Below are positions 34,315-42,388 of a stretch of 64,000 bases of DNA, one piece after another. The notes below the pieces were generated by a model that saw only the letters and a list, made by a program, of their open reading frames with translations, made no database searches and had not been told where the DNA came from. The position numbers and the translations under genes were made by a program. Origin of the DNA: Actinacidiphila glaucinigra (GTDB lineage Bacteria > Actinomycetota > Actinomycetes > Streptomycetales > Streptomycetaceae); contig NZ_FZOF01000028.1 in NCBI RefSeq assembly GCF_900188405.1, positions 61,145 to 125,144 on the forward strand, read 5' to 3'. The number at the start of each line of letters is the position of its first letter. The stretch's first letter is position 1.

Positions 34315-35934
34315 GTGTGCCAGCCTGGATCCTGTGAACACCGTCACGAACCGTTCCCGACCCCGCACGAGGCGGGCGAAGGAACGCCCGGACCTGGCCG
34401 CCGGTCCCTGCTGATGGCCGACGGGATCGCCGGCGCGGCGGGCGTCCCGACGCTCGCGCCCATGGCCTTCGCCGAGGCCGCCGAGTCCGGTACGCCCGAG
34501 GGCGGCGAGGTCACCAAGGTGATCACCGGTCATCTCGCCTCCGGGGTGGCCGACTTCGTGTACCTGCCGGTCGAGGTGCCCCGCGGGGTCAACCAGATCT
34601 CGGTCTCCTACACCTACGACGAACCGCCCGTGCCGGCCGGAACGCCGGGCAACTCCTGCGACATCGGCCTCTTCGACGAGCGCGGCACCGCGCTGGGCGG
34701 CCGCGGCTTCCGGGGCTGGTCGGGGGGTGCGCGCGCCGCGTTCGTCGTCAACAGCGACAGCACCACGCCCGGTTACCTGCCGGGGCCGGTGAACCACGGG
34801 ACATGGCACATCGTGCTGGGCCCCTACCAGGTCGCCCCGCAGGGCATGGAGTACTCGGTCAGCGTGACCCTGCGGTACGGCGCGCCCGGGGCGCCCTTCG
34901 TGCCGTCCTACCCCGCCGAGCGAGCCAAGGGCCGCGGCAGGGCCTGGTACCGGGGTGACGCGCACCTGCACACCGTGCACTCCGACGGCCGGCGGCTGCC
35001 GTCGGAGGTGGCGGCCGGGGCGCGCGAGGCGGGGCTGGACTTCATCGTCTCCACCGACCACAACACCTCCTCGGCGCACGGGGTGTGGGGCCCATACGCC
35101 GGGCCCGACCTGCTGATCGTCACCGGCGAGGAGGTCACCACCCGCAACGGCCACTGGCTGGCGCTGGGCCTGGAGCCGGGCGCGTGGATCGACTGGCGCT
35201 ACCGGGCCCGTGACGACGCGTTCTCCCGCTTCGCCCACCAGGTCCACCGTCAGGGCGGGCTGGTCGTACCGGCCCACCCCTACTGCCCCTACGTGGCCTG
35301 CCAGTGGAAGTTCGGCTACGCGGACGCCGACGCCGTCGAGGTGTGGAACGGCCCGTGGACCTACGACGACGAGTCGGCGGTCGACACCTGGGACGCCATG
35401 CTCGGCACCGCGATGCGCACCGGCAACGACTGGCTGCCGGCCGTCGGCAACAGCGACGCCCACGGCGCCCCGCAGGTGATCGGCCTGCCGCAGACGGTGG
35501 TGTACGCGGAGGACCTCGACCGCGGGGCCGTGCTGAACGGCATCCGCGAGGGCCGGACGTACGTCGCCGAGTCCGCCGCGGTGGCCCTCGCCTTCACCGC
35601 CACCGGCGGCGGCCGCCGGGCCGGGATCGCGGAGGCGCTGCGGCTCCGCGCGGACACGCCGGTCGACGTGCGCCTCGAGGTCTCCGGCGTCCCGGACGGC
35701 ACCGTCCGGTTCATCACGGACGAGGGCCAGACGCATCAGGAGTCGCTGGACGCGAGCGGGTCGGGCACCGTCGTCTGGCGCACCACCGCCTCGCTCGCCG
35801 CGTACGTACGGGCCGAGGTGCGTCACCCCAGGGCCGACGGCACACCGGGCAGGGGCAACACGACGGGCCGGGACCTGCAGTGGGGCCCGATGGCCGCGCT
35901 CACCAACCCGATCATCCTGCGCCTCAGGGACTGA
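34315..35934 (+). CDS. Tat-exported PHP-domain metallohydrolase (CehA/McbA family)
   Basis: The product has 539 residues from GTG 34315 (AGGAG 8 nt upstream). The N-terminus has a twin arginine at 29-30 followed by SLLM and a weakly hydrophobic stretch ending AFAEA, a likely Tat signal. A beta domain (about 60-200) precedes the PHP domain. Metal ligands are 'DAHLHTVHSDG' (from residue 215), 'STDHNT', 'VTGEEVTT', 'VPAHPYCP' and 'GNSDAHG'. A C-terminal Ig-like domain ends at 539. The family are metal-dependent phosphoesterase-like hydrolases, the extracellular ones acting on phosphate or carbamate esters. Substrate unknown. Confidence 0.85.
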   Translation: MCQPGSCEHRHEPFPTPHEAGEGTPGPGRRSLLMADGIAGAAGVPTLAPMAFAEAAESGTPEGGEVTKVITGHLASGVADFVYLPVEVPRGVNQISVSYTYDEPPVPAGTPGNSCDIGLFDERGTALGGRGFRGWSGGARAAFVVNSDSTTPGYLPGPVNHGTWHIVLGPYQVAPQGMEYSVSVTLRYGAPGAPFVPSYPAERAKGRGRAWYRGDAHLHTVHSDGRRLPSEVAAGAREAGLDFIVSTDHNTSSAHGVWGPYAGPDLLIVTGEEVTTRNGHWLALGLEPGAWIDWRYRARDDAFSRFAHQVHRQGGLVVPAHPYCPYVACQWKFGYADADAVEVWNGPWTYDDESAVDTWDAMLGTAMRTGNDWLPAVGNSDAHGAPQVIGLPQTVVYAEDLDRGAVLNGIREGRTYVAESAAVALAFTATGGGRRAGIAEALRLRADTPVDVRLEVSGVPDGTVRFITDEGQTHQESLDASGSGTVVWRTTASLAAYVRAEVRHPRADGTPGRGNTTGRDLQWGPMAALTNPIILRLRD

Positions 35935-35981
35935 CGGAGCAGGTGGGCGGCGGACGCGAGGCGGTGTCCTACGCTCGCGCC

Positions 35982-36377
35982 ATGACGATCACGTACGAGT
36001 GGCGGGGCGAGTTCGGCAACGCGGCCGTCAACGCGCTCCACGCGGAAGGATTCGGCGATCGGGGTGCGGACGTCGACTGGCTGACCCGGGTGCACCGCCA
36101 CAGTCTCGGCTGGGTGTGCGCACGTCGGGAAGGGGAACTCGTCGGCTTCGTCAACGTCGCCTGGGACGGGGGCGTCCACGCGTTCGTGCTGGACACGGTG
36201 GTCGCACCGCGCTCCCGCCGCTCGGGGATCGGCGCCGGGCTCGTCGCCGAGGCGGGACGGCGGGCCCGCGCGGCGGGATGCTCATGGCTGCACGTCGACT
36301 TCGAGGACGGGCTGCGGGAGTTCTACCTCGACGCCTGCGGGTTCAGGCCGACGAGCGCGGGCCTCATCGCGCTCTGA
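35982..36377 (+). CDS. GNAT-family N-acetyltransferase
   Basis: The product has 131 residues from ATG 35982. Core GNAT motif: 'FVLDTVVAPRSRRSGIGAGLVAEAGRRARAAG', containing the RRxGIG acetyl-CoA loop, then 'WLHVDFEDGLREFYLDACGF'. The substrate is unknown. It converges on the mycothiol-type isomerase gene with 14 nt between stops. Confidence 0.88.
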   Translation: MTITYEWRGEFGNAAVNALHAEGFGDRGADVDWLTRVHRHSLGWVCARREGELVGFVNVAWDGGVHAFVLDTVVAPRSRRSGIGAGLVAEAGRRARAAGCSWLHVDFEDGLREFYLDACGFRPTSAGLIAL

Positions 36378-36391
36378 CGCGGCGATCCGGC

Positions 36392-37174
36392 TCAGAACCC
36401 GGGAAAGAGCGCGCGCAGGTCGTCCAAGGTGATGCCGTCGCGCACGGTCACACCGTCCTGGGGGCGGTTGCGGCCGTAGACCAGGCGGAGCACGGCCTCG
36501 GAGGGCCCGGACACCGCTCCCGAGGTCTCGGCCCCCTCGCAGGGGAGGATGTGCAGCTCGGATCCGAGGGTGAGGCACAGGACGCGCTCGGGGTCGGTGA
36601 ACTCCATCGCGATCTGGCGCGGACCGAGCCGGGTGAGGGTGTCCCCGTCGCGGCTGCGCGAGGCGACCATGTCGATGCGGTCCCACAGCAGCGCCACTTC
36701 CGGGGCGGGGATGGTGGCGGCCTCGTCGAGGCCCACCGCCGCGTCCCAGGTGTGCACGGACTGCTCGGACAGCCAGTAGCCGGTGAAGTCCGTGAAGCCC
36801 ACCGGCCCGGTGAAGTACGGCACCGTCACCGCCGCGCGCGCCCCCTCGTCGAGGGAGTCCAGCAGCCCCAGCAGCGCGGATTCCGCCTCCTGCCAGGCAT
36901 CGCGCTGCGCCGTCGGCTTCAGGGGGATCCACTGCTCGAAGACGTCGGCGATCTCCTCCCGGGAGGGCCTGGTGAGGTCCCCGGTGAGACCGCGGCGCAG
37001 AGCCGCCGCGCACAACTCGGCGCCCGTGCCGAGGTGGACCAGCACCTGCGCGAGGCTCCAGCCGTCGGCGAACGACGGAAGGAGCAGCTGCTCACCGGTG
37101 AGGCCGCCGACCGTGGCGCCCAGGCGCCGTGAGGCCGTGTGCATCGCCGCGAGTCGGACGTCGCTGGTGTCCAT
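36392..37174 (-). CDS. maleylpyruvate isomerase/DinB-fold mycothiol-dependent protein
   Basis: This 260-residue protein belongs to the MDMPI family: an N-terminal DinB-like helix bundle with the His triad ('VLVHLGTGAELCAAAL', then 'SEQSVHTWDAAVGL') and a C-terminal MDMPI_C domain ('AMEFTDPERVLCLTLGSELH'). Actinobacterial members use mycothiol as cofactor for isomerisation or thiol transfer. The exact reaction is not deducible. The N-terminal His in 'ADGWSLAQVLVHLGTG' is at the expected metal position. Confidence 0.85.
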   Translation of the reverse strand: MDTSDVRLAAMHTASRRLGATVGGLTGEQLLLPSFADGWSLAQVLVHLGTGAELCAAALRRGLTGDLTRPSREEIADVFEQWIPLKPTAQRDAWQEAESALLGLLDSLDEGARAAVTVPYFTGPVGFTDFTGYWLSEQSVHTWDAAVGLDEAATIPAPEVALLWDRIDMVASRSRDGDTLTRLGPRQIAMEFTDPERVLCLTLGSELHILPCEGAETSGAVSGPSEAVLRLVYGRNRPQDGVTVRDGITLDDLRALFPGF

Positions 37175-37409
37175 GGTCCCTCCTCCTCACGGGGGCGCTC
37201 CGTACGGCAGGGAGGACGTGCGTCCCCTCGTCCCAGACAACCTCGCGCTCCGCCCGATCCCAAGCGGGCCGCCATGCGCGCCCCCGAAGGACGTCATAAG
37301 CGGCGCTTCTGCCGGTGCACCGGGGTACGCGGGAGACGGGCCGCGGGTCTGCTCACGGCCGCTCCTGGTGTGCGCGACGGCGGCCGCCTGCGAGCGGGGC
37401 CGATGCGGG

Positions 37410-37865
37410 GGCGGCACCGCCGGGACACGGTCACGGTCGGCACAGGGCGGGCGGTCCTCACCGTCACGGTGATCCCGGCATCCCCGGCCTGCGGGCGGGC
37501 GAGCACACCGTGACCGGCACCGATCCGATCGGCAGAACAGCGCTGCCGGAGCACCTCGTCATCGCCGGCGGCGGCTGTCCGGGGCCGGGGGGACGACGAC
37601 GTGGCGACCGTCGTCCGCCCTGGCCGTGGGTGGCCGCGCGCCGGCCGCCCGCGGACCGGGCCTGGAGGCCGCGGGTGTACGGGCGGCGGAACACGGCGCG
37701 GTCGTGGTCGACGGGCACCCGCGCACCGGCCGCCCGCACGCCTTCGGCCTCGGCGACGTCGACGGTGCCCGCAGTTCACCCGCGTCTCCCTCGACGGGGG
37801 CCCTCAACGACGGCCTGGCGACGGTCGTCCGATCCGACGACCGGCGCGGAGGGAACTGGCGGCCC
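37410..37865 (+). pseudogene. decayed pyridine nucleotide-disulfide oxidoreductase
   Basis: Recognisable pieces occur in order but in three frames. Frame A (about 37470-37580) gives 'PGIPGLRAGEHTV' and 'ALPEHLVIAGGG', the NAD-binding start of RclA/MerA-like flavoproteins. Frame B (about 37660-37770) gives 'GLEAAGV', 'HGAVVVDGHPRTGRPHAFGL' and GDVDG, the FAD site. Frame C (about 37775-37810) gives 'PQFTRVSLDGG', the conserved QFTYVSLDD motif. The central NAD domain and the N-terminal CXXXXC half are missing. This is a gene remnant filling the 700-nt gap between two minus-strand genes. Confidence 0.65.
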
Positions 37866-37872
37866 GCCGCGT

Positions 37873-38379
37873 TCACAAGGTCGCGTCGAGGTCCTCGGCG
37901 TAGTACGCGACGGCCCCCCGGTAGCGCGCGATGTCCGGGTCGGTGCTGCTGTCCGCCAGCAGCGTCAGCAGGATGCGCATGGCCTCGCGGTGTCCGCCGG
38001 TGTTGTACAGGGCCATCGCCAGGAAGGTCCGCAGCGCGCCGTCGTGGGGGAAGTCGATCAGGGCCACGCGCAGCAGCCGGACCGCCTCGTCGTAGCGGCC
38101 GAGGATCCGGTAGGTGCTGCCCAGGCCCAGCAGCGCGCCGCGCCGGTCGTCCTCGGACAGCCCCGCCCCGCGCAGGGCCAGCTCGTAGAAGGGCACCGCC
38201 TCCGCCTCCAGGCCCAGCACGTCGTGCGCCCACGCCGCCTGGTAGGCCACCTGCCCGTCCCCCGGGAACCGCTCCGCGAGGGCGACCAGCTGCTGTCTGG
38301 CCGCCTCCGCCTCCCCACGCTCACGCAGCCCCACCGCGGCCGCCAGCAGTTCGTCCCGCCCCTGATCGTTCTCGTTCAT
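37873..38379 (-). CDS. TPR-repeat protein
   Basis: The product has 168 residues from ATG 38379 (an upstream in-frame extension was rejected). It has tetratricopeptide-like helix pairs: 'LLAAAVGLRERGEAEAARQQL', 'QVAYQAAWAHDVLGLEAEAV', 'GALLGLGSTYRILGRYDEAV' and 'LRTFLAMALYNTGGHREAM'. It ends 'ARYRGAVAYYAEDLDATL', a pattern of the small TPR_5-like family. It is presumably a protein-interaction module; partner unknown. Confidence 0.82.
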   Translation of the reverse strand: MNENDQGRDELLAAAVGLRERGEAEAARQQLVALAERFPGDGQVAYQAAWAHDVLGLEAEAVPFYELALRGAGLSEDDRRGALLGLGSTYRILGRYDEAVRLLRVALIDFPHDGALRTFLAMALYNTGGHREAMRILLTLLADSSTDPDIARYRGAVAYYAEDLDATL

Positions 38380-38698
38380 GCGCACATCCTGGCAGTCCCG
38401 CGCCCCCCTCGTGCACGACCCCGGCACAGTGACGACCTGGCGGAATACGCCCGTTGCCGACCGGTTGCCTCGCTTGCGAGGCCATGTTCCGGAAAGCCCG
38501 ACTCCGGTTCACCTGAAGTGGTTTGATACCTCGCAGGACGTCGGCGGAGGGGCCGGCCACCCGGCGCACGCTCGGCGGGGACCGGGGCGCGTGCCGGAAC
38601 GGCGACACGTTCACGGGTGACGCCGGCTCTGATGTAACGTCCTGCTTCCGCCGCGCGCGTGACCCGCGCACGGCCCGTTCCCAACAGGGGGGAATCCC
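38380..38698. other. divergent promoter region between TPR and lamin-tail genes
   Basis: No coding frame is credible in these 319 nt. A perfect hairpin, GCCTCGC-TT-GCGAGGC, lies at 38467-38482. The patch GTGGTTTGATACCTCGC near 38520 and CTGATGTAACGTCC near 38630 are AT-enriched and may be promoter elements for the secreted protein gene. GGGGGGAA precedes its ATG. Confidence 0.5.
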
Positions 38699-39199
38699 AT
38701 GACCAAGCACGTCCGCATCGGCGTGGCCGCGTTCGCCGCGGCCTGTGCCGCCGCCGTCCTCATACCGACCCAGGCGCACGCCGCCGAGTACAGCTCGGCC
38801 CTCAAGATCCGCGGGGCGCAGTACGACGCGCCCGGGCGGGACTCCAACAGCTGCTCCTCCGGCAACACCCGCGCGGAGTACCTGACGATCAAGAACTACT
38901 CGGCCTCGGCGACGGTCAACCTCAAGGGCTACGTCGTCAAGGACGCCACGGGCAACCGCTTCGCCTTCACCGCGAACCACTACCTCCAGCCCGGGGACTT
39001 CGTGAAGCTGCGCGGCGGCAACGGCACGGACTCGGACAAGAACAACGTGGTCTACCGCGACAACTGCAACTTCCTGTGGAACAACGACCGCGACACGATC
39101 TACCTCTACAAGCCCTCCGGCGGCCGCTCGGACGTCCACGCGTACACCAAGCGCGGCTCCGACGCGGACGGCGACGGCTACATCCGCTTCCACAGCTGA
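38699..39199 (+). CDS. secreted lamin-tail-domain protein
   Basis: This 166-residue protein has a Sec signal peptide: 'MTKHVRIGVAAFAAACAAAV' with a cut after THQAHA-like PTQAHA near residue 28. The mature part is a lamin-tail (LTD) beta sandwich: 'RAEYLTIKNYSASATVNLKG', 'YVVKDATGNRFAF', 'YLQPGDFVKLRGGNG', 'DTIYLYKPSGGRSDVHAY'. Such small LTD proteins are abundant Streptomyces exoproteins, with an adhesive or surface role proposed but unproven. Two Cys (SCSSG and DNCNF) may form a disulfide. A strong Shine-Dalgarno suggests high expression. Confidence 0.88.
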   Translation: MTKHVRIGVAAFAAACAAAVLIPTQAHAAEYSSALKIRGAQYDAPGRDSNSCSSGNTRAEYLTIKNYSASATVNLKGYVVKDATGNRFAFTANHYLQPGDFVKLRGGNGTDSDKNNVVYRDNCNFLWNNDRDTIYLYKPSGGRSDVHAYTKRGSDADGDGYIRFHS

Positions 39200-39245
39200 G
39201 GCGCGGCCGGCCCCGCCCCGGACGCCCGCCCCGCCGCGGTTCCGC

Positions 39246-40211
39246 TCAGGCGGCCGCGGCGCCGGGGATGGGCACGGGGCGGGGGTGGTGCAGGCGCAGG
39301 CGATGGACCCGGCCCGCGGAGTCGTGGGTCATCACCCAGGCGACGGTGGGCGGGCAGTGGTCCGGATTCTCCGGCGGGTTGACGATGTCCATCTCCCAGA
39401 CCGTCAGCGAGCGCCCGGCGACGGCGTGCGCGAGTCTCTGGCGCACCCCGGCGGTCAGGTCGCATTCCATGCCGCGGATCAGCAGGCCGCTGTCCCCCAC
39501 CCGCTCCTTGCCGCTGAGCAGGGCGACCTCGGGGGACCAGCGTTCCCGCAGGAGGTCGGCGAAGTGGCCGCGTTCGGCCGCCGCCAGGGTCTCGCGGGCC
39601 TCGGTCCTGCTGGCCCTGGTGCGCCGGGCGGTGTCGTCGTGGGCGCCGTCGGCGGTGGCCGCGAGCGCCTGGGCGAGCTTCGCCCGGGCCTGGCTGAGCC
39701 GGCTGCGGACGGTGCCGACGGGTATCCCGCAGGCCGAGGCGATCTGCTCGTACGAGCTGACGCCGGTGGTGAAGTGGCGCAGCACGAGCGGCAGCCGCAG
39801 CGCCGGGGAGAGCCGCTCGACGGCCTCCCAGATCCAGTCCCGCAGCGCGTTGTCCTCCAGCCACCGCTCGGGGCCGGAGTCCGCAGCGCGCAGGACGAGG
39901 TCGTCGAGCGGCCCGGACGGTACCGTGCCGCGCAGCAGCGAACGGGCGCCGTTGCGGACGACCATCCGCAGCCACGGCCCGACCGCCGCGGGGTCGCGGA
40001 CGTCGCCCACGCGGCGCAGCGCGGTCAGCGCGGCGTCCTGCAGCACGTCGTCCACGTCGGGCCCCGGGCCCAGGATGCTCAGGGCGACGGCGCGCATACC
40101 GGCCCGGTGGCGTTCCAGGAGCAGGCCGAGCGCCGCGACGTCACCGGCCTGCGCGGCCCGGGTGAGCGCCACGTCCTCGGCCTGTGCGCCCTCGGACCCG
40201 TCCAGGCTCAT
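39246..40211 (-). CDS. SigJ-like ECF sigma factor with C-terminal NTF2/SnoaL domain
   Basis: This 321-residue protein has sigma region 2 at about 15-80 ('DVDDVLQDAALTALRRVGDV'), and region 4 at about 125-180 ('VERLSPALRLPLVLRHFTTG', 'YEQIASACGIPVGTVRSRLSQAR'). The last about 125 residues fold like an NTF2 domain ('GHFADLLRERWSPEVALLSG' to 'VAWVMTHDSAGRVHRLRLHH'). In such ECF groups the C-terminal domain tunes activity in place of an anti-sigma factor. No anti-sigma gene is nearby, which agrees with that. Confidence 0.88.
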   Translation of the reverse strand: MSLDGSEGAQAEDVALTRAAQAGDVAALGLLLERHRAGMRAVALSILGPGPDVDDVLQDAALTALRRVGDVRDPAAVGPWLRMVVRNGARSLLRGTVPSGPLDDLVLRAADSGPERWLEDNALRDWIWEAVERLSPALRLPLVLRHFTTGVSSYEQIASACGIPVGTVRSRLSQARAKLAQALAATADGAHDDTARRTRASRTEARETLAAAERGHFADLLRERWSPEVALLSGKERVGDSGLLIRGMECDLTAGVRQRLAHAVAGRSLTVWEMDIVNPPENPDHCPPTVAWVMTHDSAGRVHRLRLHHPRPVPIPGAAAA

Positions 40212-40356
40212 CGCGTCCCTTCCGACGTCGTGCCCCTCCAGCGGATGCTACGGCGTCGGCGCGTCGACCCGGAAACGCCTGGCCCCCGGGGGCCTCGCCG
40301 GCCCGCGTGGGCGCCGCGCCCTCCCGGGCTCCGGGACGTCGCCGCCCGGGCCGGGC

Positions 40357-41130
40357 CTACCGGGCCTCGCGGACCTCGGCCACGTACCGCAGCAGGGCCC
40401 GCATCCGGTCCGGGGACCACGGCAGGTTCCGCGCGAGTTCCTCGCCGCGCTCGTCCCAGAGCCGACGCGCGGCCGCCTTGGTCGCCTCGCCGTCCTCCCC
40501 CGCGGCGTGGAAGCGGCTGCCCAGGGCGTCCCACCGTGCGACCAGGTCCCCGACCTCCGGGTCGTCGGCGGGGGTGCCCGCCTCGGCGTGCGCCAGCAGC
40601 GCCTCGACGAGCCCGGCCCACCCGGACTTCGCGGCCTCGACGCCCTCCGGGCCCATCTCGGCCCTGCGCGCGGCCAGTTGCTCCTGCTGTTCGGTGGTGA
40701 AGTGGGTCTCGAACACGGACATCGTCTCCAGGGTCGTCATGAATTGTTCGGGATCGGGCATCGACGCCCCGTCCATCCGCCCGAGGAGCCCGCGGAGCTG
40801 CGCGGTGAGCTGCTGGATCCGTCCGGCCTGCGCCTCCAGCGCGGACAGCTGGGCGGTCAGCAGCTCGCGCATCGACCCGAGGTCCTCCGCGGTGTCCGCG
40901 AGGACGCGCTGGATCTCGTCCAGCGGCAGCCCGAGCGCGCGCAGCGCCCGCACCCGGTAGAGCCGCCGTACGTCCCGCGCGGTGTAGCGGCGGTGCCCGG
41001 AAGCGGTGCGTGCGCTCGCCCCGAGCAGGCCGATCTCGTCGTAGTGGCGCAGCGTGCGGACGGTCGTCCCGGTGGCGCGGGCCACCTCGCCGATGCTCCA
41101 CAGACGCCTGTCGTCGTCGTTCCCGATCAC
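40357..41130 (-). CDS. MerR-family regulator with TipAS antibiotic-recognition domain
   Basis: The product has 257 residues from GTG 41130. MerR HTH: 'WSIGEVARATGTTVRTLRHYDEIGLL', 'GHRRYTARDVRRLYRVRALR'. A dimerisation coiled coil spans about 80-115. The C-terminal TipAS domain spans about 125-257: 'FETHFTTEQQEQLAARRAEMG', 'WAGLVEALLAHAEAGTPADD' and 'ARRLWDERGEELA'. In TipAL this domain traps thiopeptides and activates the promoter by DNA twisting. The 19-bp spacer promoter before this gene is the MerR type, so it probably controls itself. No adjacent effector gene is obvious. Confidence 0.9.
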   Translation of the reverse strand: MIGNDDDRRLWSIGEVARATGTTVRTLRHYDEIGLLGASARTASGHRRYTARDVRRLYRVRALRALGLPLDEIQRVLADTAEDLGSMRELLTAQLSALEAQAGRIQQLTAQLRGLLGRMDGASMPDPEQFMTTLETMSVFETHFTTEQQEQLAARRAEMGPEGVEAAKSGWAGLVEALLAHAEAGTPADDPEVGDLVARWDALGSRFHAAGEDGEATKAAARRLWDERGEELARNLPWSPDRMRALLRYVAEVREAR

Positions 41131-41137
41131 GCCGACA

Positions 41138-41168
41138 ACGCTATGACCTCCCGTTACGGCCGGTTCAA
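41138..41168 (-). promoter_or_regulatory. MerR-type promoter with 19-bp spacer
   Basis: On the minus strand TTGAAC (41168-41163) and TAGCGT (41143-41138) are separated by 19 nt. This is the over-long spacing that MerR activators correct. The GTG start at 41130 is only 8 nt from the -10, so the mRNA is leaderless or nearly so. Confidence 0.65.
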
Positions 41169-41200
41169 GCCCGCGGCGCGGGCTCTGGCAGGATGGCGCG

Positions 41201-41683
41201 ATGTCCGACTTCGGCATCGAGGGGTACCGGCCGCGGTGGGTGGGCGGTCGGGAGGCCGTCGTGCGCGAGCACGGGGCACGTCTGGGGTCCCTGGCGGGCC
41301 GCACGCTGACGGGCGTGTGGCTGGTGTGGGACGCCCGGGACGACCAGTGGTTCTGTGACTGCCCGGTACTGTTCGACTTCGCCGGCGAGCAGGTCGAGGT
41401 CAACCACAACAAGCTGGACGAGCTCTCGCTGACGTGGAACAGCGTCGACCCGCGCCGTCCGGTCGACTGGTTCGATTTCGACCTGCGGTGGCGTGCGGAA
41501 CCGCTGGCGGGGTTGCGTGCTCTCCTCGGCCGCCGCCTCACGCGGGTCGATCTCTACGAATGGCTGGTCCAGGATGTCCCGTCCGGGACCGTGGACATCA
41601 CCTTCGTGTTCGAGGAGACCCGGGTGAGGGTGTACAACGCCCTGGACGAGAACGGGCTGGACATCGGTCCGCCCGCAGGGTGA
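41201..41683 (+). CDS. conserved hypothetical protein
   Basis: This 160-residue, probably cytosolic protein has an alternating beta pattern: 'TLTGVWLVWDARDDQWFCDC', 'VLFDFAGEQVEVNHNKLDEL', 'WNSVDPRRPVDWFDFDLRW', 'TVDITFVFEETRVRVYNALD'. It is rich in Trp and Asp. I do not recognise the family. Similar short proteins in actinomycetes are immunity-like or stand-alone, but no toxin gene is adjacent. It stands alone between MerR and a convergent methyltransferase. Confidence 0.75.
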   Translation: MSDFGIEGYRPRWVGGREAVVREHGARLGSLAGRTLTGVWLVWDARDDQWFCDCPVLFDFAGEQVEVNHNKLDELSLTWNSVDPRRPVDWFDFDLRWRAEPLAGLRALLGRRLTRVDLYEWLVQDVPSGTVDITFVFEETRVRVYNALDENGLDIGPPAG

Positions 41684-41703
41684 CGGAGGAAGGGGCCCGG
41701 CCG

Positions 41704-42363
41704 TCAGGGCCGTTCGGGTTTTTCCGCGAGGAACGTGGCCACGGGGCGCTTCGCACCCGCGCCGGGCTCCTGCACCAGTCGTGCCGTGACGGTGAGGCCG
41801 GCCTCCTCGATCAGCGCGGCGATCCGCGGGGCCGGGAGCAGGTGCAGCCCGTAGGAGACCGGATGGCCGCCGTACGCGTGCTCCGGGTGGACGTGCTCGT
41901 CGTCGCCGGCCCAGCCGGCGAGCATCAGGTGGCCGCCGGGTGCCAGGACGCGGTGGACCTCGGCGAAGACGACGGGCAGCAGCTCGGGCGGCGTGTGGTG
42001 GGTCGAGTAGTAGGCGAGGGCGCCGCCGAGTTCACCGTCGGCGATGTCGAGCGCGGTCATGGAGCCGACGGTGAAGCGCAGGTGCGGGTGGGCCTCCCGG
42101 GCCAGCTCGACCATCCGCGGCGACACGTCGACCCCGTACGCGGGCACGCCCAGCGCGGCAAGGTGCGCCGTCACGTACCCCGGGCCGCATCCCAGGTCCG
42201 CCAGCGGGCCCCGGTCGGCGGTGCGGACGGTCTCGGCGAAGGCGGCCAGCATGGCGCGGGAGAGGGGGTCGAGTCCGTCCGGGGTGCTGACCTTGGCCGC
42301 GTAGTCGGCGGCGACGGTGTCGTAGGACTCACGGACCGCGGCGAGGTAGGCGTGTTCGGGCAC
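41704..42363 (-). CDS. class I SAM-dependent methyltransferase
   Basis: This 219-residue protein has motif I 'LADLGCGPGYVTAHLAALG', acidic motif II 'YGVDVSPRMVELAREAHP', 'GSMTALDIADGELGGALAYY' at the substrate edge, and 'EVHRVLAPGGHLMLAGW' after beta 5. The target is not identifiable; the general UbiE/COQ5-like class covers small molecules. It follows the lipid kinase on the same strand with 25 nt between, so it may belong to the same transcript. Confidence 0.9.
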   Translation of the reverse strand: MPEHAYLAAVRESYDTVAADYAAKVSTPDGLDPLSRAMLAAFAETVRTADRGPLADLGCGPGYVTAHLAALGVPAYGVDVSPRMVELAREAHPHLRFTVGSMTALDIADGELGGALAYYSTHHTPPELLPVVFAEVHRVLAPGGHLMLAGWAGDDEHVHPEHAYGGHPVSYGLHLLPAPRIAALIEEAGLTVTARLVQEPGAGAKRPVATFLAEKPERP

Positions 42364-42388
42364 CGCGCGAGCCTATCCACCGCACGGG

